A program made the translations under genes and the position numbers. From positions 133,495 through 197,494 of the forward strand of contig JAHBVR010000002.1 of assembly GCA_019637395.1 (NCBI GenBank): 64,000 nucleotides of DNA. The letters run 5' to 3'. Of the stretch, positions 1-8,963 are shown in pieces. The notes under the pieces are model-generated. The model saw only the letters and a list, made by a program, of their open reading frames with translations, was not told the origin of the DNA and made no database searches. This DNA is from Vulcanimicrobiota bacterium. GTDB lineage: Bacteria; Vulcanimicrobiota; Xenobia; Xenobiales; JADMJV01. Position 1 is the stretch's first letter. Every line of letters starts with the position of its first letter.

Positions 1-925
1 AGGGCCGGGCCAGGCGTAGCGCCAAGCCGGCGAAAAAATTGCCCAGCGTTTCCTGCAGGGCAAAACCGAGCGCCACTGAGACCACCGCAGAACCGAGCAA
101 CAACGAGCTTGGATCCTTGCCGAAAACGGTGACCATGACGACGGCGAGAATGGCCAGGTAGCCCAGGCCGCGGGCCAGATCGCGAAACAGCGTGGGCACA
201 TCCCAGTGACGGATGAGCGGAAAATAGTAGTCGAAAAGCGAAACCAGACCGCCTTCAAAAATCAACGTGCCTACGATGACCAGAATGGCCGCCCGGCCAT
301 AGGCCAGGTGTTGGTCGTTTTGATGGTAGACATGGAAGTGCAGCAACCCGAAGTAGGCCACCACCGCCATGAGCAGTACGTAGAGCAGAACTCTCAGGCG
401 CTGCCGTAGCGCCAGTGTGAGGGGATGTTGCCAGGGAAGCCATTTGACCAGGTAAGTGTAGCTCAAGTGCAGTGAAAGCCAGAGCACCAGCACACTGCCC
501 AGGCGAATTTGGAACTCCGGATCAAAGAGCGGAACGCCCGCCACCAGCGCGGCGAAGATGGCGGCGGTGCCGCCGTAGAGTATAATGCGCAGCCAGATTT
601 GCAGTGATTCGGGTAGCCGGTGTTCCTCGTTGACGTCCACAAAAGGCGAAAGCATGGCCTCCAGCAGCGTCACCAGGATGCCATAGTAAAGAAAAAGCTC
701 GAGGCTGTGTTCGAAAGGCTTAAGTTCCTCCACACCGTGGGCCAGGTGAAGTAGAGCACCCATAAAGATAGGGATCAGGCTGGGAATGCGCAGGCGCCCC
801 TGGAAGCGGGGCCAGCTTTTCCAGGGCAATTGGAGCACGCGCAGCAGCAGATGGTGCACGGTCATGCCGAGCAATAGCACTCCCAGGGCTTGAATGGAGG
901 TAAAAAGAACCTCGTGGTCGCCCAT
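1..925 (-). CDS. MscS-family mechanosensitive ion channel (C-terminus outside window)
   Basis: The reverse strand is open from an ATG at 925 to the window edge, giving 308 visible residues. The first ~230 residues are rich in hydrophobic segments (about 5-6 likely membrane helices). The last visible part reads GSAVVSVALGFALQETLGN followed by FFAGLALRLARP, which is the pore-lining TM3 and start of the beta domain of MscS channels (A/G-rich helix, then the LQ.TLGN.FAG hinge). The channel would open under membrane tension to release solutes in osmotic downshock. The start lies 10 bases after the TAA stop of the upstream acyl-CoA oxidase, so the two are probably one transcript. The extra N-terminal membrane helices make it longer than E. 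coli MscS, like the YnaI/YbdG-type members. The family call is secure; the exact subfamily is not. Confidence 0.88.
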   Translation of the reverse strand, partial: MGDHEVLFTSIQALGVLLLGMTVHHLLLRVLQLPWKSWPRFQGRLRIPSLIPIFMGALLHLAHGVEELKPFEHSLELFLYYGILVTLLEAMLSPFVDVNEEHRLPESLQIWLRIILYGGTAAIFAALVAGVPLFDPEFQIRLGSVLVLWLSLHLSYTYLVKWLPWQHPLTLALRQRLRVLLYVLLMAVVAYFGLLHFHVYHQNDQHLAYGRAAILVIVGTLIFEGGLVSLFDYYFPLIRHWDVPTLFRDLARGLGYLAILAVVMVTVFGKDPSSLLLGSAVVSVALGFALQETLGNFFAGLALRLARP

Positions 926-935
926 CGACGGGCCT

Positions 936-3284
936 TTATCTGGCCATCGGAGGCGCCGGGTAGTCGCCCAGGCCGATCGGGGCCGAGATCAGCTTGTCAG
1001 GAATGCCGAAGGCGGATACCACGTCCCAGGCCATGGCGCGCGTCTGCTTGCAGAGCTCCAGCACTTGATCGCGGATAGCCTTGGCCTTGGTGCCCTCGAA
1101 GTAGCCGTTCTCCAAGAACCAGGCGCGATCCACCTCCAGGCGGGAGAGGGCGAACAGGCAGCAAAACTGCTGGAGCACGCCCTGGGTGGGCGCGTCCGGG
1201 CAACGCTGTACGGCTGCCTGGAAGCATTCCAGCAGATTGCGCTCGACGCTGGCTTTGGCCAGCGTGACCAGGTGATCCTGGCAATTATTGAAGGCGCTCC
1301 AGGTATCCTCGCCGCCTTCGATCATGCGCTTGAGGCGGCCGGCCACGCGCGTCAGCAGATGGTTTTCGCGGGCCTTGAAGGCGCGCAGGTGGAAATCGAA
1401 GTCGCGCAGGTGGGTGGGATCGACCGAGCGCGTCACCAGAGGATTCCAGGCGCTCACCGCCTCGGTGGCCCGACGTGACAGGTATTGAAGCAGTCCCACG
1501 AAACCCATCTCGGAGAACTGATGGCGGAAATCAGTCAGCAGCGACTTGGCTACCAGTTGCATGAGCACGGTGTTGTCGCCCTCGAAAGTCAGGAAAACGT
1601 CGAGATCATCGCGCATGGAGCCGAAGCGATTGGCCGCCAGGTAGCCCTGCCCTCCGCAGCATTCGCGGCATTGCTGCACGGTCTCGAAGGCGTGCCAGGT
1701 GCCCCAGGCTTTGAGGCCGGCGGCCAGGGCTTCGATGCGGCGGCGCCCGTCTTCGCTGTCCAGGCTGTCGACACAGCGTAGCGACAGATCCTGGAAGGCG
1801 AAGTTCAGGGCCAGCGTCGAGGCCAGACGTGGCAGCAGGCGGCGCTGGTGAGTTTGATAGTCGAGGATCGATTGTTCGGGAGCTCCTTCGGCGCCGAATT
1901 GGCGGCGCTGCTCGCCATAGCGCAGCGCGATGGTCAAGGCGTTTTTCGAGACACTGGTGGCGGCTGCGGCTAAAGTCACGCGTCCAAGCACCAGGGTGCT
2001 GATCATCGTAAAAAAACGTTTGGTCGGACTGGTAATGGGGCTGGTGTAGCTGCCGTCGGGCGATACCTGGGCGAAACGGTCGAGCAGGTTCAGGCGGGGA
2101 ATGCGCACCCGGGTGAAGCGGAGGCGGCCGTTGTCGACCCCGTTCAAACCGACCTTTTCGCCGCAGTCTTCGATGTGCACGCCGGGCATGGTCACGCCCT
2201 GGGCGTCGCGAATGCGCACCAGAAAGGCATGCACTCCATATTGTTGATCGCCGATGATCAGTTGGGCGAAGACGGTGGCCATCTGGGCGTGGAGCGCGGC
2301 GTTGCCGATGTAGTCTTTGCGGGCCGCCAGGTTGGGCGTGTGGATCACAAACTCCTGGCGTTCGACGTCGTAGGTAGCGGTGGTTTCCAGAGAGCGCACG
2401 TTGGAGCCATGACCGGTTTCCGTCATGGCGAAGCAGCCGGGTAATTCCAGAGAAAATCCGAGCGGCAGAATTTCCTGGTGATGGCGGGAGCTTCCGAGAT
2501 GATAGACGCTACCGCAGAAAAGGCCGAAGTGCACGCCGAACTTGATCACCAGCGACAGGTCAAAGTGGGCAAGGGCCTCAATCGAGGTGAGGAAGCCCAG
2601 CAGCTCGCCGCCGCCGCCCACTTCCACCGGGTAAGGCATCTTGCCCAGTCCTTCACGGCAGAATTCGATGCACCAGTTATAAACGCGGTCGCGGAAGACC
2701 GAAGTGGAGATGCCGTAATCGTGGCGAAAACGCGGGTGTTCCAGGGTTTGAAACATCTTCTCGCGCATTTCTGGGCGCGGACCGGCCAGCATCTTGCGCA
2801 GGGGGCGTGGATTGAAGCGCCGCGGCTCATCGCTGTGGGCCGCCTTGAAAGGGCAGGGGAGCAATTCGCCGGGAACGGCCGCGCCCGTCAACTGCAGATG
2901 CGTTTCCAGCAGCTCTAAGGAAGACTTGCCGGCGGCATCCAGCTCGGGTCCGGCCAGGGTGAGGGAGTAATCCATCAGACGATAGAGTGAACTCCAATCG
3001 CTGATGGAACTGCCCTGAGCCAACTGCAGAATCAACTGCTGCAATTGATTGAACTCTTGCGGGGTGAGTCCGGCGTCCAACAGCAGTCGAAGCGTTTTTA
3101 AGCCGCTCTCTTCAAAGGAATCGGCGGGGAGCTGACTGGCCAATTGCTGGAGGGCCTGGCTGTCCAGACTGCCTTCCGACCAGGCCACGAAAATCCAGGG
3201 AAGGACCGCGCGCTGCAACGGCGTCAATTGTCCGGCTGCCGAATTCAGCAAGACCTGGCGTTGATTCTCTACGGTTAGCGACAT
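936..3284 (-). CDS. Acyl-CoA oxidase / acyl-CoA dehydrogenase family flavoprotein
   Basis: This 782-residue protein would oxidise acyl-CoA to trans-2-enoyl-CoA using FAD. After an N-terminal helical region (about 1-190) comes the middle domain with MTETGHGSNV and a following beta region, then CGEKVGLNGVDNGRLRFTRV and a C-terminal helical domain with GGQGYLAANR and TFEGDN. This order, and the extra C-terminal helical domain, match acyl-CoA oxidases (ACOX type) rather than the ~380-residue dehydrogenases. The frame stays open upstream to 3788, but that extension translates the tandem repeat at 3371-3795 into low-complexity sequence. I therefore place the start at ATG 3284 (protein begins MSLTVENQRQ), although the Shine-Dalgarno sequence there is weak. 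Fatty acid beta-oxidation is the likely role. The mechanosensitive channel gene follows at once. Confidence 0.85.
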   Translation of the reverse strand: MSLTVENQRQVLLNSAAGQLTPLQRAVLPWIFVAWSEGSLDSQALQQLASQLPADSFEESGLKTLRLLLDAGLTPQEFNQLQQLILQLAQGSSISDWSSLYRLMDYSLTLAGPELDAAGKSSLELLETHLQLTGAAVPGELLPCPFKAAHSDEPRRFNPRPLRKMLAGPRPEMREKMFQTLEHPRFRHDYGISTSVFRDRVYNWCIEFCREGLGKMPYPVEVGGGGELLGFLTSIEALAHFDLSLVIKFGVHFGLFCGSVYHLGSSRHHQEILPLGFSLELPGCFAMTETGHGSNVRSLETTATYDVERQEFVIHTPNLAARKDYIGNAALHAQMATVFAQLIIGDQQYGVHAFLVRIRDAQGVTMPGVHIEDCGEKVGLNGVDNGRLRFTRVRIPRLNLLDRFAQVSPDGSYTSPITSPTKRFFTMISTLVLGRVTLAAAATSVSKNALTIALRYGEQRRQFGAEGAPEQSILDYQTHQRRLLPRLASTLALNFAFQDLSLRCVDSLDSEDGRRRIEALAAGLKAWGTWHAFETVQQCRECCGGQGYLAANRFGSMRDDLDVFLTFEGDNTVLMQLVAKSLLTDFRHQFSEMGFVGLLQYLSRRATEAVSAWNPLVTRSVDPTHLRDFDFHLRAFKARENHLLTRVAGRLKRMIEGGEDTWSAFNNCQDHLVTLAKASVERNLLECFQAAVQRCPDAPTQGVLQQFCCLFALSRLEVDRAWFLENGYFEGTKAKAIRDQVLELCKQTRAMAWDVVSAFGIPDKLISAPIGLGDYPAPPMAR

Positions 3285-3370
3285 CGAGGGGGGTTCGCCA
3301 GGATCTGTGGCATTCCCCTGCGCTTTGCCGTCGTCAAGAGTGGCGCCCATGGCCGGAAGCGTCAACCGGC

Positions 3371-3795
3371 ACCGGGCGGCGGCAATTGCCGGAAATTTGG
3401 CAAGAGTTGCCAAGGAAGCGGCAACCCCGGCCTCAGGTGGCGGCAATGCCGGAAACTTGGCAAGCGTTGCCAAGGAAGTGGCAACCCCGGCCTCAGGTGG
3501 CGGCAATGCCGGAAACTTGGCAAGAGTTGCAGAAAAGTGACAACCCCGGCGCCGGGTGGCGGCCATTGCCGGAAATTTGGCAAGAGTTGCCAGAAAAGTG
3601 GCAACCCCGGCCTCAGGTGGCGGCAATTGCCGGAAACTTGGCAAGAGTTGCCAGAAAGTAGCAAGCCTCGGCGCCGGGTGGCGGCCGTTTGCCGGAAACT
3701 TGGCAAGAGTTGCCAGAAAAGTGGCAACCCCGGCGCCGGGTGGCGGCCATTGCCGGAAATTTGGCAAGAGTTGCCAAAAAGGTGGCAACCTCGGC
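3371..3795. repeat. Tandem repeat array, seven imperfect copies of 60-61 bp
   Basis: Seven head-to-tail copies lie between the divergent acyl-CoA oxidase and the 849-residue protein gene. The core GCCGGAAA-YTTGGCAAG recurs at about 3389, 3449, 3509, 3569, 3630, 3692 and 3753. Each unit carries alternating TTGCC and GGCAA pentamers that can pair as short hairpins (GGCAA-GAG-TTGCC is the tightest), linked by a GC-rich CCCCGGC spacer that is either CTCAGG or GCCGGG. The array is open in several frames on both strands because the unit length is close to a multiple of three, so long ORFs across it are artefacts. The function is unknown: a protein-binding iteron-like regulatory array, a hairpin-rich leader or a neutral minisatellite are all possible. 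Confidence 0.92.
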
Positions 3796-3835
3796 CGAGG
3801 CAGGTCGACAACCGCAGCCGGAAAACCCTGAGGTT

Positions 3836-6385
3836 ATGCTTTCCGAGCCTTTTTGCAACTTCGAGGGATGCGCCAGTCCGGTGGATGTGCAGCAGCGATT
3901 GAGGGAGGCGGGTTTGAGTGCCAGCCCACGTTTGGCCACGCGACTCCTGGCTCTTCAACAACGCCTGGTCCGGCTCACCTGGTCGGCGCTGGAGGTCTTG
4001 CTGGCTGAAGGGCAATCCCAGTTGATGCGACCTGAGTGGCTACAACAGCCTTTTCCTCTCGAGCTGCTGACCACCGAACTGGAGCCGGCCGGTCTGGTTT
4101 TGCGCCAGCGCCGCGGTTTGCTGGAAGTCCTTTCGTCCGACGAAGTCTGGCTGGAATCGCAGGAAACGGCGCTGGTGCCGCTGGCCAGTGAAGCGGTCGC
4201 CCAGGCCATGGTGCGCCCTTCCCGGCCCGGTGTGGTCGATGAATGGCCGGATTCCTGGCGGATTGTGGCCGACGCCGAGGAGACTGCGCGTATTCTTGAG
4301 CACCTGCGTTCGGCCTTCCGCCAACTGCGCTCTCAAGGCGGCTCGCCGGCTCCGCTCCTGTGGCTGGCTCTCAAGCGCAAACGTCCCGAGGTTACTCGCG
4401 AAGTGGCCCGCCTGACCCACGAGTACCTCGACGCCGATGCCGGCCGCCAACTGGAGAATCTCTTTTCGCCGGTGGGCCACGTGGCCGCCAGCGCCCTCAA
4501 GCAATTGCGCCAGAACCTGGCCCACTGGGATCCAGCCTTTCTGGTCGGCCTGCTGCAGATCTTGTGGGACCAGAACGAACTGCGGCAACCCATCCTGGAG
4601 GTGGTGGAAGACTTGACCGGCCGTTGGCAGGAGCAGCCGGATTTGATCCTGGCCTGGTGGGAAGACTGCCTGGCTCAGGCGGCCAGCCTGGAGCCGCTGT
4701 TGGTGCAACGGCTGGCCCAGATTACCCTGCACTGGGCCCGCCTGGGCCTGGATCTGGTGCCCAGTCTGTTGCGGCGATTGCAGAAAGGTTTGGCGCTGGC
4801 CGAACGCATGCTGGCCAGTTGGTTGCTGGGCCAGCTCGATCTGCAGGGGGAGGAACGCCAATTGCTGCTGGAGCAGGCCTGGGCCCTGGCCGCCGAGCCG
4901 GGGCTGGGAGGCCAGTCGCTGGTGCGGGTCGAGCAGATTTTGACCAACCTGGGCTACGAGGCGATCGCCCCGCTGTTGGACGAACAGCGCTTTGGGCGGC
5001 TTCAGCCCGACCTGCGCTGCTGGCTGGTGGGCGAGGCTATGAACTGGCCGGATCTCAAGCGGGTGGCCGAGCTGCGCGCGCTTCAAGAGCTGGGCACCGG
5101 TTCACGGCGTATGCTGCGCCAACTCTCGGAGCTGGGCTGGAAGCTCGAGTTCGCGGTCGAGGACGAACTACGCTGGACTCTGGCCAGCTTTTTGGAGCAA
5201 GAGATTCCCCACCTGGAAGATCCCGATGATGCCTGGGCCATTGCCCTTCTGGTTCAGTTGGACCCGGATATTCTGCTGCGTCAGTTCTTGCAGGCCCGGC
5301 GTGACGCCGAGCTGCACTCGCGCGCCTTTCCCGTGCGCCTGGAAACGCTGGCCAAACATTGCGCCGCCTCGGACCGCCCGCCTACTCCGGAACGTCTGGA
5401 GTTCTTGTTGGAAGCCAGCTACGGCAATTCTGAGCGCCCCGAAATGTGGCGTTCCTGGGCGATCTTTTTGAGTTGTCCCAGTTTCCCCGAGGAACTGCGC
5501 TCCCTCGTCATCGATCATCTGGAAAAGGGGAAGCAAGCCTTTCCCCAACTCTGGCCGGAATGGTGGGAGCAGATCCAGCGCAGTCCTGACCGCAGGATCA
5601 GCGGCGCGGCCGAGTTGGACATACAAGGAGTGTTGACTGACGACACGGCCGGGCGCGGGACGGTGCAGGCTGTGCTGGAAACGCTGGGGCGCCGCGTCGG
5701 ATCCTGGTACCAGGCGCAAGACCTGGTCAAAGCCTTAAGCCGCCGCCTGCTTTTCTTGCCGGTGGAGCGTTCTCCCCAGCAACGTCTGCGCTGGGCCCTG
5801 GCCGAAGATTCGCAAGGTGACGGAGTCTTTCTGGCCCAGTCTTGGGACGCCGAGCAACGCGACCTGGCGCTGGGGCTGCTGGGGCAACTGGCCCAGCGGC
5901 CCGACCTGAGCGATGAGCTGCGCCGGCCGCTACGGGTGCGTTGCTGGCAGTTTTTGCGCGACTGGTTGGACGGCGTGGCCCGGGGCGGCGACAGCTATCA
6001 GCATCGTTCCATGCCGTTATGGACCACGGCCCGCCAGTTGCTGCCTCAGATCAGCGCGGCCGAGAGTGAATTGGTGGATGACCTGAGCGAAAGCGTCATC
6101 GGCCTGCAGGGCAGTTGCCCGGAACGGCTGCGCCTGCTGACCCATGGTGATTGCCTGGGTTTTTTGCTGGACTGGGCGATGGCCGCTTCTGAGCAGCAGG
6201 CCATCGTGCGCCAGCGCCAACTGCTGGTATTGCTGCAGCAATTGCTGGCCACCAGCGATCGCGACTATCGTCCGGTGGTGGTCGGCTATCTGGTGGGCCT
6301 GCCTACCGAACGTCTGCACCCCGGCATGCAGGCGGAATGGCTGCGCCTGCGCCAACGCTGGGAAGGCTGGCTCTACGGGGAATGA
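3836..6385 (+). CDS. Large leucine-rich helical protein of unknown function
   Basis: I do not recognise this 849-residue protein. It is soluble, with no signal peptide or membrane helix, and is extremely rich in Leu, Gln, Glu, Arg and Trp. Nearly the whole length predicts as alpha helices (for example LLQILWDQNELRQPILEVVE), as in HEAT- or TPR-like solenoid scaffolds, though I see no clear repeat register. I chose ATG 3836 because an AGG stretch precedes it and the longer reading (from 3689) only translates the tandem repeat. It stands alone on the plus strand, divergent from the acyl-CoA oxidase, so the repeat array is its immediate upstream region. The C-terminus ends WEGWLYGE. A role as a protein-interaction scaffold is only a guess from composition. 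Confidence 0.75.
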   Translation: MLSEPFCNFEGCASPVDVQQRLREAGLSASPRLATRLLALQQRLVRLTWSALEVLLAEGQSQLMRPEWLQQPFPLELLTTELEPAGLVLRQRRGLLEVLSSDEVWLESQETALVPLASEAVAQAMVRPSRPGVVDEWPDSWRIVADAEETARILEHLRSAFRQLRSQGGSPAPLLWLALKRKRPEVTREVARLTHEYLDADAGRQLENLFSPVGHVAASALKQLRQNLAHWDPAFLVGLLQILWDQNELRQPILEVVEDLTGRWQEQPDLILAWWEDCLAQAASLEPLLVQRLAQITLHWARLGLDLVPSLLRRLQKGLALAERMLASWLLGQLDLQGEERQLLLEQAWALAAEPGLGGQSLVRVEQILTNLGYEAIAPLLDEQRFGRLQPDLRCWLVGEAMNWPDLKRVAELRALQELGTGSRRMLRQLSELGWKLEFAVEDELRWTLASFLEQEIPHLEDPDDAWAIALLVQLDPDILLRQFLQARRDAELHSRAFPVRLETLAKHCAASDRPPTPERLEFLLEASYGNSERPEMWRSWAIFLSCPSFPEELRSLVIDHLEKGKQAFPQLWPEWWEQIQRSPDRRISGAAELDIQGVLTDDTAGRGTVQAVLETLGRRVGSWYQAQDLVKALSRRLLFLPVERSPQQRLRWALAEDSQGDGVFLAQSWDAEQRDLALGLLGQLAQRPDLSDELRRPLRVRCWQFLRDWLDGVARGGDSYQHRSMPLWTTARQLLPQISAAESELVDDLSESVIGLQGSCPERLRLLTHGDCLGFLLDWAMAASEQQAIVRQRQLLVLLQQLLATSDRDYRPVVVGYLVGLPTERLHPGMQAEWLRLRQRWEGWLYGE

Positions 6386-6469
6386 CGGAAAGTTCAAAAT
6401 TCGATGCAGATTCCTTTCAGCATGCATGGGTATGGTGAGGACGTAAATCCGACCTGGAGGTTCGTACTC

Positions 6470-6808
6470 GTGTTCAAGAATTTAGTGCTCACCGTCGCGC
6501 TCAGCAGCGCCGCCTACGCCCAAACCGGCGTGACTTTCTCGGTCGGCTCCGGCAACGGCTGGAACAACAATGGTGTGCAGTGGGGGGTCAGCGTGCAAAA
6601 CGGCTACCCCGGCTACAACAACTATCCGGTTTACAACAGCTACCCGGTCTATACCAGCCCGGGCTACAGCGTGCCGGTTTACAATGTTCCCGTCGCCTAT
6701 CCGAACTACAACTACAATAACAACTATAATTGCCGGCCCGCCTACCCGGTTTACAACGCCTACCCGGGTTACTTTCCTCACCGCCGCCACCGCAACCACT
6801 GCCGATGA
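6470..6808 (+). CDS. Small secreted Tyr/Asn/Pro-rich repetitive protein
   Basis: The protein is about 112 residues long. A short signal peptide (FKNLVLTVALSSAAYAQ, likely cleaved after AYA) is followed by a Gly/Asn stretch and then repeats of a YPVYN/S motif (PVYNSYPVYTSPGYSVPVYN and a later NAYPGY), ending in a His/Arg-rich tail. The start is GTG 6470, with GGAGG 9 bases upstream. The in-frame ATG further upstream at 6404 would add a polar leader before the signal peptide and lacks a good ribosome-binding site. The composition suggests an exported, intrinsically disordered surface or matrix component. No enzyme family is recognisable. Its stop overlaps the ATG of the next gene (ATGA), so the two secreted proteins are translationally coupled. 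Confidence 0.75.
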   Translation: MFKNLVLTVALSSAAYAQTGVTFSVGSGNGWNNNGVQWGVSVQNGYPGYNNYPVYNSYPVYTSPGYSVPVYNVPVAYPNYNYNNNYNCRPAYPVYNAYPGYFPHRRHRNHCR

Positions 6809-7224
6809 TTCGCCGCATTCTCTGGGGGATTTGCCTGGTGGCCTTGAGCAGTCAGGTACTAGCCGATGACGCCACTCCCTGGAAGGGACGCTACAAGTTA
6901 ACCATCAGCAACGACGCCGCCTGGCACAACGATGCCGTCGAGATCGAGACGGCCACGCTGGAAGAGATAGAAGGCACCATGGAAGTCGACCTGGGCCTGG
7001 GTCCGGAGGGGCGCGAGCCGAATGCGGACGAGACGCTGCACAAGATCAAATTCAAGGGGCGCCGGGCTTCCGATGCTGATCCGTACGTGGCTGAAGTCAT
7101 GGTCGGCAGCGTGCAGCCGCGTGTCTATCGCTTCGAGCTCTTCCCGATCGAGCTGGGCAAAAGCCTGGCGGGCACGGTCACTATGGGCAGCAAGCGAGCC
7201 GGAGCTTTGATTCGCAGGGATTAA
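6805..7224 (+). CDS. Small secreted protein of unknown function
   Basis: This 139-residue protein starts at ATG 6805, overlapping the stop of the preceding gene by four bases. A clear signal peptide (MIRRILWGICLVALSSQVLA, cleavage likely before DDATPW) precedes a domain of mostly beta character with alternating polar and hydrophobic residues (GRYKLTISNDAAW, PYVAEVMVGSVQPRVYRFEL). I cannot assign a family. The coupling to the Tyr-rich secreted protein suggests they act in the same extracytoplasmic place, but this is inference. A longer frame from 6730 only translates the end of the upstream gene. Confidence 0.72.
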   Translation: MIRRILWGICLVALSSQVLADDATPWKGRYKLTISNDAAWHNDAVEIETATLEEIEGTMEVDLGLGPEGREPNADETLHKIKFKGRRASDADPYVAEVMVGSVQPRVYRFELFPIELGKSLAGTVTMGSKRAGALIRRD

Positions 7225-7251
7225 AAGGGTGCCTTAGAGAAAAACCGTTTC

Positions 7252-8931
7252 GTGGCACGCGAAAGCATTCAAAGTCTGATCCAGGCGGTCGGCCGGCACT
7301 CCGGTCAGGCCGCCCGTGAACTTCTCTACCAGGTCCGGGCCGAAGACCCGAGCCATTTTGTCTTACAACTGGTGGCCGCCGGCGTAGCCTGCCGGGCCAG
7401 CCGTATTCAGGTACGCAACGATGAACTGGACCTAGTGGTGGAGTTTAACGGCAATGTGCCCGGCCCCCAGGCCCTGGCCGATCTCTATGCCTCCTTCGAG
7501 AAAACCAGCAATGACGAGCGCACCCGCTATCTCTCGTTGGGCTTAAACAGCGCTTTCGCTACCGGCATCGCGGAGCTTCAGGTGGATACCTGGGATGGGC
7601 GAACCGGCATTCGCCTGGTGCTGACTCCCAGCAGCCAGAGCCACCAGTTGCTCAAGATGGACCCCTTCGGCGGGCAGAGCTGGGGCTTGCGGGTGCGCTG
7701 CCTGCAGCGCAGCAAGTTCGCCGCTCTGGCCCGGGCTGTCAAAAGTAAGGACGGCGGGCCGCCCGAGTGCCAGGCGGTGCGCGACCGCTGCCCCTGGGCC
7801 GGACCGGAAATCATCGTGGACCGGGTGGCTGTCAACGAAGAGGTGGCGGCCGGCAAAGTCCTGGCCTGGACCTGGATGGAACCGCAGTCGCCTCTGCCGC
7901 ATCTGGCCTTCCGCATCGCCCGGCCACGCCTGGGACTGGAGATTTCCGATCCGCCACCGGTTCCTTTTTACGCCCTGATGTGTTTGGGAGCCCAGGGTCT
8001 GGAATGGACGGGATTGCGCGCCATCGTGAACGGAGTCACCCTGCCGCCGCTGGCGGCCTTGAGTTTCCGCGATATCAGCGTGGTTCTCTCGGCCCCCGAG
8101 CTGGAGCCGGACGTCAATTTCACGGCCTTGCGTTCCACACCGCTTCTGGAGAAGGTGGTGGATGTGCTCAATACTTTGAGCGCCCGCCTGGCTCAGGAAC
8201 TGATGCGGCGCCGCGAACAGATCGGTTTCGATCAGGCCGAGCTGGGCGCGCGTATTTTCGAAGATCTCAGCCGTTATTACCAGCGCCAGGGACATCAGAA
8301 CGACAGCCTGGAAGCCCTGGGAGCGTGCCTGGAACTACGCGAGCAGGCGCTGGGAGCAACTCATCCGGATCTGGTGGACGGTTGGACTCAGTTACTCGAA
8401 CTCAACCGCAAAGTGGGCAACACCGATGCCATTCGGCCGATTCAGCAGCGTCTGGTTCCGTTGCTGCGAGCGGCGGGCGAGAATCACCTGCGCAAGCATC
8501 GGGTGGCCGACGCCACCAATTTGCTCAAGCGGGCGCTGGAATTGGAAGAACAGCTTCCCGACCCGCCCGCCGATCTGGCCAAACGCTATCATGAACTGGC
8601 CGTGCTGGTGAAGGAGCACCGTCTTTCCGGGGCCGAGGAGTTGTTTCAGAAAGCGCTGGGGCTGCAGCAAAGCTCGGCCGAAGCTTCCCCGGAGACGACT
8701 CTCAAGAGTTACTATGAGCTGGCCGATCGCCACCGCGCCAATCGCAAGTTGGCCGAGGCGGAAGTGCAGGCGCGCAAAGCTCTGGAACTGGCCGAGAAAG
8801 TGCATGGCAGCGAAAGCAAGGAACTGGTGCCTTACTTAAAATTGCTGGCCGAGATCCTCAAATCGGCCAACCGCTATTCGGATGCCACCGATTATGAGAG
8901 TCGGGCCATGACGCTGCGCTTCAAGCGGTAG
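7252..8931 (+). CDS. Degenerate HSP90-like GHKL domain fused to TPR repeats
   Basis: This 559-residue protein starts at GTG 7252. Residues about 25-310 resemble, by eye, the N-terminal part of the HSP90-like proteins at 10980-15662. The helix QLVAAGVACRASRIQV aligns with the GHKL N-box helix, LDLVVEFNG with the strand before the DxGxG loop, and RTRYLSLGLNS with the GxxGxG lid. The catalytic Glu/Asn, the DSGEG and GKFGIG motifs are all replaced, so it should not hydrolyse ATP. A CPW motif (DRCPWAGP) is shared with the 1041-residue protein. The C-terminal half (about 330-555) holds tetratricopeptide repeats (for example EVQARKALELAEKVHGSESKEL), usual in protein-protein contact. It probably works as an adaptor or client-binding partner of the ATPase encoded 7 kb downstream; this is inference. 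Confidence 0.7.
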   Translation: MARESIQSLIQAVGRHSGQAARELLYQVRAEDPSHFVLQLVAAGVACRASRIQVRNDELDLVVEFNGNVPGPQALADLYASFEKTSNDERTRYLSLGLNSAFATGIAELQVDTWDGRTGIRLVLTPSSQSHQLLKMDPFGGQSWGLRVRCLQRSKFAALARAVKSKDGGPPECQAVRDRCPWAGPEIIVDRVAVNEEVAAGKVLAWTWMEPQSPLPHLAFRIARPRLGLEISDPPPVPFYALMCLGAQGLEWTGLRAIVNGVTLPPLAALSFRDISVVLSAPELEPDVNFTALRSTPLLEKVVDVLNTLSARLAQELMRRREQIGFDQAELGARIFEDLSRYYQRQGHQNDSLEALGACLELREQALGATHPDLVDGWTQLLELNRKVGNTDAIRPIQQRLVPLLRAAGENHLRKHRVADATNLLKRALELEEQLPDPPADLAKRYHELAVLVKEHRLSGAEELFQKALGLQQSSAEASPETTLKSYYELADRHRANRKLAEAEVQARKALELAEKVHGSESKELVPYLKLLAEILKSANRYSDATDYESRAMTLRFKR

Positions 8932-8963
8932 GGATTTTGTCCGGCGGGTGCCAAGGGGCGGTC

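Noticed and set aside
3284-3788. N-terminal extension of the acyl-CoA oxidase frame across the repeat array
   Set aside because: The added ~168 residues are low-complexity translation of the 60-bp tandem repeat and have no relation to the enzyme family.
3371-3795. Possible CRISPR array
   Set aside because: Units are 60-61 bp with no unique spacers; the whole unit repeats, and no cas genes are visible.
4360-5229. 289-residue plus-strand ORF rich in Gly, Pro and Arg
   Set aside because: It lies in another frame inside the 849-residue protein gene and has the composition of a GC-rich shadow frame.
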